From VRUE01 sp044867645 (GTDB lineage Bacteria > Actinomycetota > Thermoleophilia > Solirubrobacterales > 70-9), in assembly GCA_044867645.1 (NCBI GenBank), contig JBIOVI010000054.1:1-5264 (forward strand): DNA of 5,264 nt. The letters are read 5' to 3'. Every line of letters starts with the position of its first letter. Position 1 is the stretch's first letter. This document shows, one piece after another, positions 4,030 through 5,264 of the stretch. Position numbers and translations under genes: made by a program. Under the pieces are notes generated by a model. That model saw only the letters and a list, made by a program, of their open reading frames with translations, was not told the origin of the DNA and did no database searches.

Positions 4030-5264
4030 ATGTTCGAGAAGGTGCTGATAGCCAACCGTGGCGAGATCGCGATTCGGGTCGCGCGAACGCTGAAGGAGAT
4101 GGGCATCGGGTCCGTCGCCGTTTATTCGGAGATCGACCGCGAGGCGCCGCACGTGCGCGAGGCCGACGAGGCTTTTCTGATCGGCCCCGCGGTCCCGGCC
4201 GAGAGTTACCTGAACATCGAGAAGATCATCGAGACCGCGAAGGAGGCCGGGGCGGAGGCGATCCATCCCGGCTACGGTTTCCTCGCCGAGAACGCCGACT
4301 TCGCCAAGGCCTGCGCCGCCGCCGACATCGTCTTTGTCGGTCCGCCGCCGGAGGCGATCGAAGCGATGGGCTCGAAGACGCGGGCGCGCGAGATCATGGC
4401 CGAGGCGGGAGTGCCGATCGTCCCCGGCGCGACCGAGCCCGCGGTGGACGTCGACGCTGCTAAGCAGCAGGCCGAGGAGGCCGGCTATCCGGTCGCCTGC
4501 AAGGCGGCGGGCGGTGGCGGCGGCAAGGGTTTCCGCGTCGCGATGACCCCGGACGACCTCGAGGAGGCCTTCGAGGGCGCCGCCCGCGAAGGCGAGAAGT
4601 TCTTCTCCGACGACCGTGTCTACGTCGAGCGCTACCTGGAGGATCCGCGCCACGTCGAGGTCCAGGTGCTGGCCGACTCGCACGGAAACGTGATCCACCT
4701 CGGCGAGCGCGACTGCTCGATCCAGCGCCGTCACCAGAAGGTCCTCGAGGAGACGCCGTCCCCGGCGGTCGGCCCGGAAATCCGCAGGGAGCTCACCGAC
4801 GCCGCGCTGGCGCTGGGCCGCGCTGTCGGTTATGTCGGCGCGGGGACCTGCGAGTTCCTGCTCGACGATCGCGGCGGCTGGTACTTCCTCGAGATGAACA
4901 CCCGGCTGCAGGTCGAGCATCCGGTCACCGAGGCCGTGACCGGTCGCGACCTCGTGGCGGACCAGCTCCGGATCGCCGCCGGAGAGCCGCTCGGGTTTGG
5001 TCAAGCCGACGTCAACGCCACGGGCCACGCGGTCGAGGTCCGGCTCTACGCGGAAGACCCGGAGGCGGGCTTCCTGCCCGCGACCGGCCGAATCGAGGCC
5101 CTCGAGTGGCCGGCCGGCGACGGCGTCCGCGTCGACGCCGGCGTGGACGTGGGGACGGAGATCGGCGATCGGTTCGATCCGATGCTCGCCAAGGTGATCG
5201 CCCGGGGCGACGATCGCTCCGAGGCGCTGGAACGGCTGGCCGATGCCCTCGATCGGACGGTCGT
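4030..5264 (+). CDS. accC: Biotin carboxylase / acetyl- or propionyl-CoA carboxylase alpha subunit, 3' end outside window
   Basis: This enzyme carboxylates biotin on its carrier protein using ATP and bicarbonate, the first half-reaction of acyl-CoA carboxylase in fatty acid or propionyl-CoA metabolism. The first 411 codons are present. Motifs are ANRGEIAIRV (8-17), HPGYGFLAEN (79-88), GSK with Lys116, CKAAGGGGGKGFRV in the ATP-grasp loop (157-170), His208, ERDCSIQRRHQK (226-237), EMNTRLQVEHPVTE (288-301) with Glu288, Asn290, Arg292 and Glu296, HAVEVR with Arg338 (333-338), and the C-terminal GFLPATGRI block. All compare well with E. coli AccC. A stand-alone AccC is about 450 residues, whereas actinobacterial alpha subunits carry a further biotin-carrier domain; which applies here lies beyond the edge. 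ATG 4030 directly follows an in-frame GTG (4027). No strong Shine-Dalgarno is visible. The gene seems unrelated to the upstream metal-response unit. Confidence 0.96.
   Translation, partial: MFEKVLIANRGEIAIRVARTLKEMGIGSVAVYSEIDREAPHVREADEAFLIGPAVPAESYLNIEKIIETAKEAGAEAIHPGYGFLAENADFAKACAAADIVFVGPPPEAIEAMGSKTRAREIMAEAGVPIVPGATEPAVDVDAAKQQAEEAGYPVACKAAGGGGGKGFRVAMTPDDLEEAFEGAAREGEKFFSDDRVYVERYLEDPRHVEVQVLADSHGNVIHLGERDCSIQRRHQKVLEETPSPAVGPEIRRELTDAALALGRAVGYVGAGTCEFLLDDRGGWYFLEMNTRLQVEHPVTEAVTGRDLVADQLRIAAGEPLGFGQADVNATGHAVEVRLYAEDPEAGFLPATGRIEALEWPAGDGVRVDAGVDVGTEIGDRFDPMLAKVIARGDDRSEALERLADALDRTV

Noticed and set aside
3904..5028. 374-residue minus-strand open frame opposite the biotin carboxylase
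   Set aside because: Antisense shadow of a gene with complete catalytic motifs; common in high-GC genomes.

Overview
High-GC bacterial DNA with strong G/C preference at third codon positions. The biotin carboxylase, the bacterial Sat-CysC pair and the codon usage suggest an actinobacterium, possibly of the Thermoleophilia/Solirubrobacterales type. This is an impression from protein style; no rRNA or marker gene is present to settle it.

Region 1 (1-1650) is a large imperfect inverted repeat. The left arm (1-777, minus strand) and right arm (874-1650, plus strand) each carry the C-terminal two thirds of an ATP sulfurylase gene (sat) followed by the start of an APS kinase gene (cysC). The arms align without a single indel. 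I count 31 mismatches in 777 bases (about 96% identity): 27 silent, 3 missense and 1 between the genes. A 96-base spacer (778-873) continues the minus-strand sat. Neither sat copy has its N-terminal domain, because each is broken at the junction. The two arms are two diverged versions of one locus joined head to head: either a real rearrangement or, more likely, an assembly or library chimera of two strain haplotypes.

Region 2 (1553-2280): the plus-strand cysC is complete and intact. It is followed by a gap of under 200 bases that contains a coding-like tail on the minus strand (2202-2282). This tail is probably the frameshifted C-terminus of the next gene.

Region 3 (2281-3444, minus strand): a PHP-domain phosphoesterase lies 27 bases downstream of a small three-cysteine protein. 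A perfect 17-bp inverted repeat overlaps the stop codon of the small gene, so the two may be one transcript with a strong hairpin between them.

Region 4 (3445-3909): a divergent MerR-family regulator. The 72-base intergenic region holds a MerR-type dyad placed between a TTGACC -35 and a -10-like hexamer at 19-bp spacing, facing the small cysteine protein gene. This looks like a compact metal- or thiol-responsive control unit.

Region 5 (4030-5264): the first 411 codons of a biotin carboxylase / acyl-CoA carboxylase alpha subunit, open at the window edge, with all the catalytic motifs I checked present.

Functionally, Sat and CysC convert sulfate to APS and then PAPS. Some PHP phosphoesterases degrade the by-product PAP, so a link between the two regions is possible but unproven.
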